Shown here in pieces: positions 5,259-12,792 of a stretch of DNA of 12,792 nt. Every line of letters starts with the position of its first letter. The first letter of the stretch is position 1. Both the position numbers and the translations under genes were made by a program. The stretch is from Gammaproteobacteria bacterium (GTDB taxonomy: Bacteria > Pseudomonadota > Gammaproteobacteria > Steroidobacterales > Steroidobacteraceae): the NCBI GenBank assembly GCA_030040525.1, contig JASHTN010000438.1:1-12792 (forward strand). The letters run 5' to 3'. Under the pieces are notes generated by a model. That model was not told the DNA's origin, searched no databases, and was given only the letters and a program-made list of their open reading frames with translations.

Positions 5259-7744
5259 GGGCTGTGCGGCTCGCGCTGCGCACGCTGGCACGTGAGTGGC
5301 GCTCGGGGGAGCTCGGCGTGCTGCTGCTCGCGCTCGCCGTTGCGGTTGGCGCGCTCACCGGCGTCGGGTTTCTGGTCGGGCGCATCGGCGCGGCCGTCGC
5401 GCTGCAGGCGGTCTCGGTGCTCGGTGCGGACATCCGTCTGAGCTCGCCGCAGCCGCTGGGCGCTGAGTATCTCGACGCGGCCGCCCACCGCGGGCTGCGC
5501 TCATCGAGCACCACGACGCTGCTCTCGGTGGTCTTCAACGGCGAGGCCAGCCAGCTCACCGACATCGAGGCGGTAACCGCCGGCTACCCGCTGCGCGGCC
5601 GCGTGCTGGTGGCGGACGCGCCGTTTGCCCCCGGCGTCCCCGTGCAGGGAATTCCTGCGCCGGGAGAGGTCTGGCCGGCCTCGAAGCTGCTCGCCGCCGT
5701 CGGCGGTACGGTGGGCGGGCAACTCTCGATCGGAGCGGCCTCCTTTCGCGTCGCGCATGTGCTGATCTCGCGGCCCGACCAGGGCGGAACCTTCGCCGAG
5801 CTCTCGCCGAGTCTCATCATGAACGCGGTGGATCTGCCGGCGACGCGCCTCATACAGCCGGGGAGCCGGGTCACCTACGCGGCGCTGTTCGCCGGCGATC
5901 GCACCCGGATCGATTCGTTCGAGGGCTGGCTGCGCGCGCACAAGCGCGCCGGCGAGCGGCTGCGCGACATCAGCGACGCGACTCCCCAGGTCCGTAACGC
6001 CGTGGACCGGGCCGGGCGGTTCCTGAGTCTCGCGAGCCTGGTGAGCGTGCTGCTGTGCGCGATCGCAGTGGCCATGGCAGCGCGCCGCTACGTCCACCGC
6101 CACCTCGACACGGTTGCGCTGCTCAAGACACTCGGTGCGACGCGCGGCTTCACGCTCGCGGTGGCGCTGCTGCAGTTGCTCGCGCTCGCGTTGCTTGCGG
6201 CGCTGCTCGGCTCGGCGCTCGGGTTTGTTGCGCAGGAGTGGCTGCTGCGCACGATCCGCGGGCTCCTGGCCACCCCCGAGCTGCCTCCGGTGACCGCCAC
6301 TCCGATTGCCGTCGGTTTTCTGACGGCACTCGCGGTGCTGACGGGCTTCGCGCTGCCGGCGCTCACGCAGCTCGGGCGCGTGCCGGCGGTGCGCGTTCTG
6401 CGGCGCGACGTCGGGCCGCCTCCGCTACGCACGCTGCTGGCCTTTGGCCCCGCGATCGCGGTGGTGCTGCTCCTGATCTGGTGGATGGTGCCCGAGCGGC
6501 GGCTGTTTCTCTGGGTGAGCGCTGGTCTCGCCGCCTTCGTTGCTGTGCTGGCGATCGCCGGGGCGGTGCTGGTCGCTGTCGCCGGCAGGCTGCGCGGACG
6601 TGTCGGAGTCGCCTGGCGCTATGGGGTCGCGAATCTCGCCCGGCGCCGCGCCGAGAGCCTGGTGCAGCTCGTGGCGTTCGGCACCGGCATCATGGTGCTG
6701 TTGCTGCTCGGCATCATCCGCGCCGACCTGAACAGTGACTGGCGGCGCACCCTGCCGCCGGACCTGCCCAACTACTTCTTCATCAACATCCCGCCGGATC
6801 AGCGCGCCGGCTTCATCGCGTACCTGCACGGGCTGGGCGCGCGCACGACACGGGTGCTGCCGATGATCCGCGGGCGCCTGATCGCCATCAACGGTGTGAG
6901 CGTCGAGGCCACGCAGCGCGGCCGCGAGGAGCGCGGGGGCTTCGCGACGCGCGAGCAGAACCTCACCTGGACGGCCGAGCTCGGCGCCGACAACCGCATC
7001 GTCGCCGGGCGCTGGTGGACGCCCGCGGACTCCGGCAAGCCGCTGGTGTCGCTTGCGAGCGAGTTCCAGGAGTCCCTGGGTCTGCAGCTCGGCGATCGAC
7101 TGACCTTCGACATCGCGGGCGAGAGCGTCGAGGCCACCGTGGCGAGCGTGCGCAAGGTCAAGTGGGACTCGTTCCAGCCGAACTTCTTCATCGTGTTCGC
7201 CCCCGGGGTGCTCGAGGGCGCGGCGGGTACGTACTTGACGAGCGCGTATTTCAGCGCCGGGACCGCACGCTCACTGGCGCCGCTCGCCCGGCGTTTCCCG
7301 AGCGTCTCGATATTCGACATCGATGAGCTGCTCGCTGAGGTGCGCGGCGTGCTCGACAAGGCGGCGCTCGCCGTGCAGAGCGTATTCATGTTCACGCTGC
7401 TTGCCGGCTTCACGGTGCTGCTCGCGGCCGTGCAGTCGAGCCGCGACGAGCGCCGCTACGAGAGCGCCATGCTGCGCACCCTCGGAGCGAGCCGCGGCAC
7501 GGTTGCCCAGGGGGTGCTGGCGGAGTTCGCCACTCTGGGGGCGCTCGCCGGGCTGCTCGCCGCGGCCGGCGCTGCCGTGGGGGCGTTCTACCTCACGCGC
7601 GAATGGCTCGAGCTGCGCTACGCCTTCGAGCTATGGCCCTGGCTGGCCGGAATCTGCGGCGGAGCGCTGCTGGTGGCGGCCGGCGGCTGGCTCGCAACGC
7701 GCTCGGTGGTCAGGCAGCCGCCGCTGACGACGCTGCGGGCCTGA
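5255..7744 (+). CDS. ybbP: ABC transporter permease YbbP (FtsX-like)
   Basis: This is the membrane subunit partnering YbbA, of 829 residues (E. coli YbbP is about 804). About ten hydrophobic spans are visible: 21-44, 258-276, 298-324, 348-372, 390-411, 418-445, 469-489, 706-727, 754-780 and 792-816. Two FtsX-type modules stand out, each with the hallmark TLGA motif after the first helix (VALLKTLGATRGF near 288-300 and SAMLRTLGASRGT near 739-751). Large extracytoplasmic segments lie at about 45-250 and 490-705, the second containing NYFFINIPPDQ. Translation is coupled to ybbA through ATGA. The permease family moves or extracts hydrophobic molecules or transmits force rather than importing small solutes. 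The linkage with tesA points to lipid-like substrates, which is inference here. Confidence 0.94.
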   Translation: MRAVRLALRTLAREWRSGELGVLLLALAVAVGALTGVGFLVGRIGAAVALQAVSVLGADIRLSSPQPLGAEYLDAAAHRGLRSSSTTTLLSVVFNGEASQLTDIEAVTAGYPLRGRVLVADAPFAPGVPVQGIPAPGEVWPASKLLAAVGGTVGGQLSIGAASFRVAHVLISRPDQGGTFAELSPSLIMNAVDLPATRLIQPGSRVTYAALFAGDRTRIDSFEGWLRAHKRAGERLRDISDATPQVRNAVDRAGRFLSLASLVSVLLCAIAVAMAARRYVHRHLDTVALLKTLGATRGFTLAVALLQLLALALLAALLGSALGFVAQEWLLRTIRGLLATPELPPVTATPIAVGFLTALAVLTGFALPALTQLGRVPAVRVLRRDVGPPPLRTLLAFGPAIAVVLLLIWWMVPERRLFLWVSAGLAAFVAVLAIAGAVLVAVAGRLRGRVGVAWRYGVANLARRRAESLVQLVAFGTGIMVLLLLGIIRADLNSDWRRTLPPDLPNYFFINIPPDQRAGFIAYLHGLGARTTRVLPMIRGRLIAINGVSVEATQRGREERGGFATREQNLTWTAELGADNRIVAGRWWTPADSGKPLVSLASEFQESLGLQLGDRLTFDIAGESVEATVASVRKVKWDSFQPNFFIVFAPGVLEGAAGTYLTSAYFSAGTARSLAPLARRFPSVSIFDIDELLAEVRGVLDKAALAVQSVFMFTLLAGFTVLLAAVQSSRDERRYESAMLRTLGASRGTVAQGVLAEFATLGALAGLLAAAGAAVGAFYLTREWLELRYAFELWPWLAGICGGALLVAAGGWLATRSVVRQPPLTTLRA

Positions 7745-7818
7745 GAGGGACCTGAAGCTGCGCGCACATCTCCAGGCCGGCGCGCACCGACGCGACGAGG
7801 TCGCCGGCTGCCGCAAGC
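7745..7818. terminator. Short convergent gap with a possible hairpin
   Basis: The 74 bp between ybbP and the oppositely oriented 597-codon gene contain TGCGCGC (7759-7765) and its exact inverse GCGCGCA (7780-7786), with a 14-base loop. No T run follows on either strand, so it is not a canonical rho-independent terminator. A 7-bp GC-only match can occur by chance in this DNA. Confidence 0.2.
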
Positions 7819-9612
7819 TCAGTGCTGTACGGCGATCGTCACCCAGGAGTCGGGCTGCGGATCGCCGTGCCAGTCGACTCCCTCGAGTGTCAGCTGGTAG
7901 ATGCCCGGGCCGAGCGCGGAGCTGTTGAGTGCGATACGCAGATGGCCGTTGGAATCCTTGGCCAGGTTGTTGATCACGCCCACGCGTCCCTCATCGACGC
8001 GATCGATGGTGACGCGGAACAGGTGATATGGCGAGCGTGACTCGTCGATGCGGAAATCCGCGAGCTGCGCCTCGCCGCCGCCGATGGTGATGGCAGGCGA
8101 GTTGGAAGCGCCCGAGCGGCTCGGCAGCAGGCGGATGTCGCGGGTGCTGGTGGCGGCGTCGAGCGTGCGGTCGACCACCTGCTTCTGCAGATCGGCGATG
8201 CGGTGGGACTTGCCGGCGCTGCTGCTGCCAGCGATCGCGAGCGCGATGACGAGGACCACGACGCCGGCGGCCAGCCCGATGGTCACGCCGGGCTGCTGCC
8301 ACGCCGGGCGCGGCGCCTCCTGCCAGGGCTCAGGCTTGCCGCTCGCCTCGAGCAGCCGCAAGCCCGCGTTCACACGCTCGGGCAGCCCGATCTCGTCGAG
8401 GAGCTCCGGGTGATCGTGACAGTAGCGCTCGAACTCGGTGGCGCCCTTCAGCGGCAGCCGTCCCGAGAGATAGCGCTCCACCACCTGATTGCGCGCGATG
8501 GAGTCGCGGTCCATCAGCGGCGACGGGGCGACCGCGGGTGCCCCGGTGGACGCGCTGGCGGGCGTGGCGGCAGCCGCTGCCGGCGCGCCGGCGGGAGCGG
8601 GGGCGGCCGAGAGGGTCGGAGGCTGTGCGCCGCGCGGCATCGCGACCGAGGGGGTCGGCACCACCTTGGCGGCTGCCGCCGCACGAGCGCTCGCCCAATC
8701 AGTGAGCGAGGGTGCGGAGGCGCCGGCGGGTGCGGCGCCCGAGGTCGCAGAGCCGTTTGAAGCGGCGGGTACGGCGCGCCCCGGCGCCGCCGGTGCGGCA
8801 GACGGGGGCGATTTTGAGGTGCGGCCGCCGCTCGCGGCGGACGCGGCTGCCACTTTGACGGCCGCCGCCGACAGCGAGGCACGCTTCGAGGCGGCATCGG
8901 GCAATTGGGCAGGAGCGGTGCGCGCAGCGCCGGTCGGTGTTGCGGCAGCGGGCGTACGCGCCTTGGCGGGCGGTGCAGGGCTGGCCGGAGGAGTGGCTGA
9001 CGGGGCGGGGGTGGAGACCGGCGCCGCGGCCGCGCTGGGCGCGCTTGCCACCGGCACGGGGATCACCGGTGCCGGGATGGGTGACCCGGTGGCGAGCACG
9101 CGCTCGACATCGCGGTCCTCGAGCGTCAGCTCCGGACGACCCGGAGTCGAAGCCGGCTGACCGGACAATCCTGGTGCAGTCGACGGTGCCGGTGCAGGCA
9201 TGGGCGCCGGGGCGAGCTTTGGCGGCGCCGCGGCCGCCTCAGCGGCAGCGTCGATCTCTTCCAGCGTCAGTTCTGGCCGGCTGGACGGGACCACCGAGGC
9301 TGCCTTGGGCAGCGCATCGAGCTCCTCGAGCGTCTGATCGATGCTGCGGGAATCCACCGCCTGGTGCCGCGCTGCGGCCGGAACCGGGATCACTACGGCG
9401 GCGGCCGGCGCCGGCCGCGAGGCGGACGGTGACGACAGCTGCAGCTCCGGGTCCATGAACGCGAGCGCCTGGGCCTCCTCCTCATCCAGCCCGGCGGGCG
9501 GGCCAGCGGGGGCGGGCGGCTTGGGTCCCCCCCGCGGTGGCGGCGCATCCAGCGGCGCTTCCACGGGCAGGTCCGGCAAAGGCTCGAGCACGGGGCGCGA
9601 TCCTGGGTCCAT
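7819..9612 (-). CDS. Ala/Pro-rich single-pass membrane protein with anti-sigma-like inner segment and C-terminal extracytoplasmic domain
   Basis: This encodes 597 residues. ATG 9612 is the only usable start, because a TAG follows shortly upstream in frame; no strong ribosome-binding site is seen. Residues 1-366 are mostly Ala, Pro and Ser and look disordered. They carry three related acidic motifs: SIDQTLEELDALPKA (90-104), RPELTLEEIDAAAEA (112-126) and RPELTLEDRDVERV (159-172). A compact segment at about 367-430 (VVERYLSGRLPLKGATEFER, then HPELLDEIGLPERV) resembles the helical domain of anti-sigma or zinc-finger-type proteins but lacks a clear zinc-binding set. One membrane helix spans 443-462 (VTIGLAAGVVVLVIALAIAG). 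The final ~115 residues contain FRVTIDRVDEGRV and GIYQLTLEGVDWHG, which look beta-rich and would be periplasmic. The function is not recognised. Regulation through the membrane or a structural scaffold are both possible. It may be transcribed on from the kinase-regulator operon 128 bp upstream. Confidence 0.8.
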   Translation of the reverse strand: MDPGSRPVLEPLPDLPVEAPLDAPPPRGGPKPPAPAGPPAGLDEEEAQALAFMDPELQLSSPSASRPAPAAAVVIPVPAAARHQAVDSRSIDQTLEELDALPKAASVVPSSRPELTLEEIDAAAEAAAAPPKLAPAPMPAPAPSTAPGLSGQPASTPGRPELTLEDRDVERVLATGSPIPAPVIPVPVASAPSAAAAPVSTPAPSATPPASPAPPAKARTPAAATPTGAARTAPAQLPDAASKRASLSAAAVKVAAASAASGGRTSKSPPSAAPAAPGRAVPAASNGSATSGAAPAGASAPSLTDWASARAAAAAKVVPTPSVAMPRGAQPPTLSAAPAPAGAPAAAAATPASASTGAPAVAPSPLMDRDSIARNQVVERYLSGRLPLKGATEFERYCHDHPELLDEIGLPERVNAGLRLLEASGKPEPWQEAPRPAWQQPGVTIGLAAGVVVLVIALAIAGSSSAGKSHRIADLQKQVVDRTLDAATSTRDIRLLPSRSGASNSPAITIGGGEAQLADFRIDESRSPYHLFRVTIDRVDEGRVGVINNLAKDSNGHLRIALNSSALGPGIYQLTLEGVDWHGDPQPDSWVTIAVQH

Positions 9613-9649
9613 ATGGCTACATATCTAAGCAACCTGTCGCCTTCGCGGC

Positions 9650-9674
9650 CTCGCGATGGCTCACACATCGCGAG
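9650..9674. promoter_or_regulatory. Perfect 9-bp inverted repeat upstream of the 597-codon gene
   Basis: CTCGCGATG (9650-9658) and CATCGCGAG (9666-9674) are exact inverses around a 7-base spacer. The site lies 38 bp before the start of the Ala/Pro-rich gene and 66 bp after the stop of the response regulator gene, both on the minus strand. No T run follows, so an operator, an attenuating RNA hairpin or a rho-assisted terminator are all possible. The rest of the 9613-9740 gap shows nothing I can call. Confidence 0.5.
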
Positions 9675-9740
9675 CGGTGTGGCAGGGAGTGTGACGCAGG
9701 TCTCAGCGGCCGGCGCTGTCTGCGGCGGCTGCGAATTGCG

Positions 9741-10570
9741 TCACGGCGCGCGCGGCGCCGTCGAGCCGCTCAGGAAGTACTCGACCTTGTCGCGGTAGGT
9801 GCGCGAGAGCTTCAGCTCGTGTCCGCCCTCGAGCGTGAGGAAGTACTCGCCATTCATGTGCGCCCGGAGGCTGCGCACCAGGCGCAGGTTGACGATGGTC
9901 GAGCGGTGCACGCGCTGGAACAGCTTCGGATCGAGCAGCTGCTCCAGCTCCTTCATCGTGCCGCGCAGGATGTGCGTCTGCCCGCCGGCATGAATGCACA
10001 TGTAGTCCCCGGCGGCGTCCACCCACTCGATCGAGGCGACCGGCACGCGCACGGTCTCGCGTCCCTGGCGGATCGGCAGCACCTCGGGCCGCGGCGCCGC
10101 CAGCGCCTGCGGGCCCCGCGCGAGCAGCTCATCGAGCACCAGCTCCCCCGAGCCTGTGATCTCGGCAATGATCTCGAGCAGCCGATCCCGCTGGCCCTCG
10201 GCGCTGCGCGAGCGCAGGTGCTCGTGTACCCGCGCGAGCGCGGCGCTGAATCGCGCCTCGTCGATCGGCTTGAGCAGGTAATCGACGGCGCGTGCCTCGA
10301 ACGCCTGGATGGCGTACTGGTCGTAGGCGGTAACGAACACCACCAGCGGCAGCGACTCCTGTGGCAGCTGCGCCAGCACCTCGAATCCGGACATCCCCGG
10401 CATCTGGATGTCGAGAAACACCAGGTCGGGCTTGTGCTGGCGGATGGCGGTACACGCCTCGCGGCCGTTGGCGCACTGCGCGACGATCTCGAACTCGGGG
10501 TGCTCGCGCAGGCGGATCTCGACTCCGCGCCGCGACAGCACCTCGTCGTCCACGATCAGGGTGCGGATGT

Positions 10571-10574
<4 letters not shown>
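9741..10574 (-). CDS. LytTR-family response regulator (AlgR/LytR type)
   Basis: This cytoplasmic two-component transcription regulator has 277 residues. The receiver domain spans about 3-118: acidic pocket Asp9-Asp10-Glu11, phosphoacceptor Asp55 in LVFLDIQMPG, Thr82 in VVFVTAYDQYA and Lys102 in YLLKPIDEA. A linker of about 45 residues (119-163) leads to a LytTR DNA-binding domain at about 164-265, with VASIEWVDAAGDYMCIH, FQRVHRSTIVNL and LSRTYRDKV. Family members of this kind bind direct-repeat promoter sites. It starts inside the kinase gene through an ATGA overlap, with GGAGG (10588-10584) nine bases before the ATG. Kinase and regulator are therefore almost certainly a cognate pair made from one transcript. 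Targets cannot be read from the window. AlgR-like control of surface polysaccharide or pili is a possibility only. Confidence 0.95.
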
Positions 10575-11707
<1,133 letters not shown>

Positions 11708-11757
11708 GGGGGCGCAGCGGCCTCGCGCTTTCGCGTCGACGAGGTCTTCGGGGAAGC

Positions 11758-11865
11758 TTAGGGCACGGGCGCGGCCCGCGCCGCTCCCGTGACGCACGCG
11801 CCGCTCGGCTCGTCGCAGCGCACCTCGCGCACGTGCAGGGTACCCGGCGCCGCGGCGCGGCGCAT
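11758..11865 (-). CDS. Possible 35-residue small ORF between the EAL gene and the kinase
   Basis: In the 185-bp gap upstream of the kinase, an ATG at 11865 opens 35 codons ending in TAA (11760-11758). The peptide begins MRRAAAPGTLHVREV and has two cysteines (RCDEPSGACV). Third positions are G or C in 33 of 35 codons, as in real genes here, but overall GC is so high that this is weak support. AAGAG lies only three bases before the ATG. It could equally be untranslated leader of the kinase operon. A 12-base palindrome at 11847-11858 falls inside it. Confidence 0.2.
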   Translation of the reverse strand: MRRAAAPGTLHVREVRCDEPSGACVTGAARAAPVP

Positions 11866-11892
11866 AGGCTCTTAAGGCTGGAGTCTGCGGGC

Positions 11893-12792
11893 TCAGCCGC
11901 CCTGGGAGGGAGCGCTCGGGGCGGCCCCGAGCGACTCGAGCGGCTGCACGGGTCCCAGAGCGCTCCCCTGGGCGAAGTCGCAGCCGATCGCCGTCAGCCA
12001 CTGGAGCGAGGCCGTGGAGTCGACCCTCTTCGCGGCACAGTGGATCCCTAAGACCTTGGCGGCCTGTACGGCCGCGACCACGAGCGCCTGGGAGAGCTTG
12101 TCGCGCAGCGCAGCGGCGGTCAGCTTGGCATCGAGCTTGACCAGGCGCAGCGCCTTGCAGCGCAGCAGCGGCAGCACCTGGGCATCGAACGAGAAGTCAT
12201 CGATGACGATCCAGGCGCCGACCTTCTCGCACTGGCCGATAAAGCGCTCGACCGGCGCACGGCGCTGCGCGCACAGCGGCTCGGCGATCTCGAAGCCGAG
12301 CGTCTCGGCGGCGATGCCGTGGCTGTTGAGTTGCCCGGCGAGTTTCTGCATGAAGCGCTCGTCCTCGAGGGTCGCAATCGACAGGTTGACCGTGAAGCTC
12401 GTCGGCTGCGCGTTCCAGTGCGCGCGATGCTGCGCGAGCCAGCCGAGCAGCCGCTGCAGCACCAGAGCATCGAGCGCCGCCGGATCGCGCGGCAGCTGCG
12501 TGCCGCGCACCTGCACCTGGAAGCGCCGCGTCTGTCCGCCGGCGCGCAGCTTCGCGAACGGCAGCAGCTCGAGGATCAGGCCGCCATCGACCGCGGGGGT
12601 CGGGGCGGGGACCGGGACGGCGGCAGCCGGAGTCGCGCCCCGTGCCACCGTCATCACGGGGGGCGATGCGGGCTTCGCCTCGGGGGGTGTGCGCGACGGC
12701 GTCGGGGGGTCGAGCACCCGCGCCTTGCGCAGCAGGGGCGCGGCGGGCACGGGCGCCGCCGAGGCCGCGCGCGCGACCGGTGGCGCCCGGGT
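11893..12792 (-). CDS. C-terminal part of a degenerate EAL-domain protein (5' end outside the window)
   Basis: The frame is open to the right edge (299 residues in window; numbering from the edge). A GTG at 12750 is a possible internal start, but the upstream residues continue the same Pro/Ala-rich composition, so the gene probably extends further. Residues 1-68 look like a linker. Residues about 72-285 align with EAL c-di-GMP phosphodiesterases: VNLS (135-138), GFEIAE (166-171), VIDDF (196-200), LVKLDAK (217-223) and GCDFAQG (270-276). Two key sites are changed. The EAL motif region reads FQVQVRG (91-97), without the metal-binding glutamate, and the usual AEGVET reads AKRVDS (254-259). FSFDAQV replaces the common FGTGYSS loop. 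I infer loss of hydrolysis, leaving c-di-GMP binding or a protein-interaction role. It precedes the kinase-regulator pair on the same strand with a 185-bp gap. Confidence 0.87.
   Translation of the reverse strand, partial: TRAPPVARAASAAPVPAAPLLRKARVLDPPTPSRTPPEAKPASPPVMTVARGATPAAAVPVPAPTPAVDGGLILELLPFAKLRAGGQTRRFQVQVRGTQLPRDPAALDALVLQRLLGWLAQHRAHWNAQPTSFTVNLSIATLEDERFMQKLAGQLNSHGIAAETLGFEIAEPLCAQRRAPVERFIGQCEKVGAWIVIDDFSFDAQVLPLLRCKALRLVKLDAKLTAAALRDKLSQALVVAAVQAAKVLGIHCAAKRVDSTASLQWLTAIGCDFAQGSALGPVQPLESLGAAPSAPSQGG

Noticed and set aside
11847..11858. 12-base palindrome GCGCCGCGGCGC as an operator
   Set aside because: It is composed only of G and C in DNA of very high GC, so it is expected by chance, and it has no supporting context.
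11708..12001. Upstream extension of the histidine kinase into the EAL gene
   Set aside because: The added segment is Arg-rich, has no similarity to kinase N termini and overlaps the well-supported EAL coding sequence in another frame.

Overview
The window looks like chromosomal DNA from a high-GC gammaproteobacterium. The divergent tesA / ybbA-ybbP arrangement matches the one in Escherichia coli, the FadD is close to the enterobacterial protein in length and motifs, and most of the window is GC-rich with strong G/C bias at third codon positions. The exact order cannot be fixed from the sequence; a Xanthomonadales-, Nevskiales- or Steroidobacter-like lineage is a guess. No tRNA, rRNA, CRISPR array or transposase was seen.

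Region A (1-2275, plus strand) is the accessory part. It opens with the 3' end of a gene for a tandem-repeat, glycine-rich protein (69-bp DNA units, 23-residue protein units) that closes with a clear rho-independent terminator. Two overlapping genes follow for related proteins that I assign to the DUF6502 family. The first keeps a helix-turn-helix-like segment and the second has lost it. Base composition here is clearly lower in GC than in the rest of the window (sampled 60-base lines at 47-58%, against about 70% or more downstream), and the GC dip runs into the last ~50 codons of the neighbouring fadD.

Region B (2277-7744) is a lipid module. tesA (periplasmic thioesterase/lysophospholipase) and fadD (acyl-CoA ligase) form a translationally coupled minus-strand pair. 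ybbA and ybbP (ABC ATPase and FtsX-type permease) form a coupled plus-strand pair. The 5' ends of tesA and ybbA overlap head to head by about 59 bp if tesA starts at a TTG with a good ribosome-binding site. Functionally, YbbAP and TesA can be pictured handling acyl lipids at the membrane, with FadD activating released fatty acids; the FadD link is inference from the operon.

Region C (7819-12792, all minus strand) is regulatory and envelope-related. In transcription order it holds the C-terminal part of a degenerate EAL-domain protein that has lost at least two catalytic glutamates, a LytS/AlgZ-type membrane histidine kinase overlapping a LytTR response regulator, a perfect 9-bp inverted repeat, and a 597-residue Ala/Pro-rich protein with one membrane span. 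A possible 35-codon ORF sits between the EAL gene and the kinase.

The least explained items are the repeat protein plus paired DUF6502 genes, the degenerate EAL protein, and the Ala/Pro-rich single-pass protein. Nothing here proves a new system. Region A is the best candidate for an undescribed unit.
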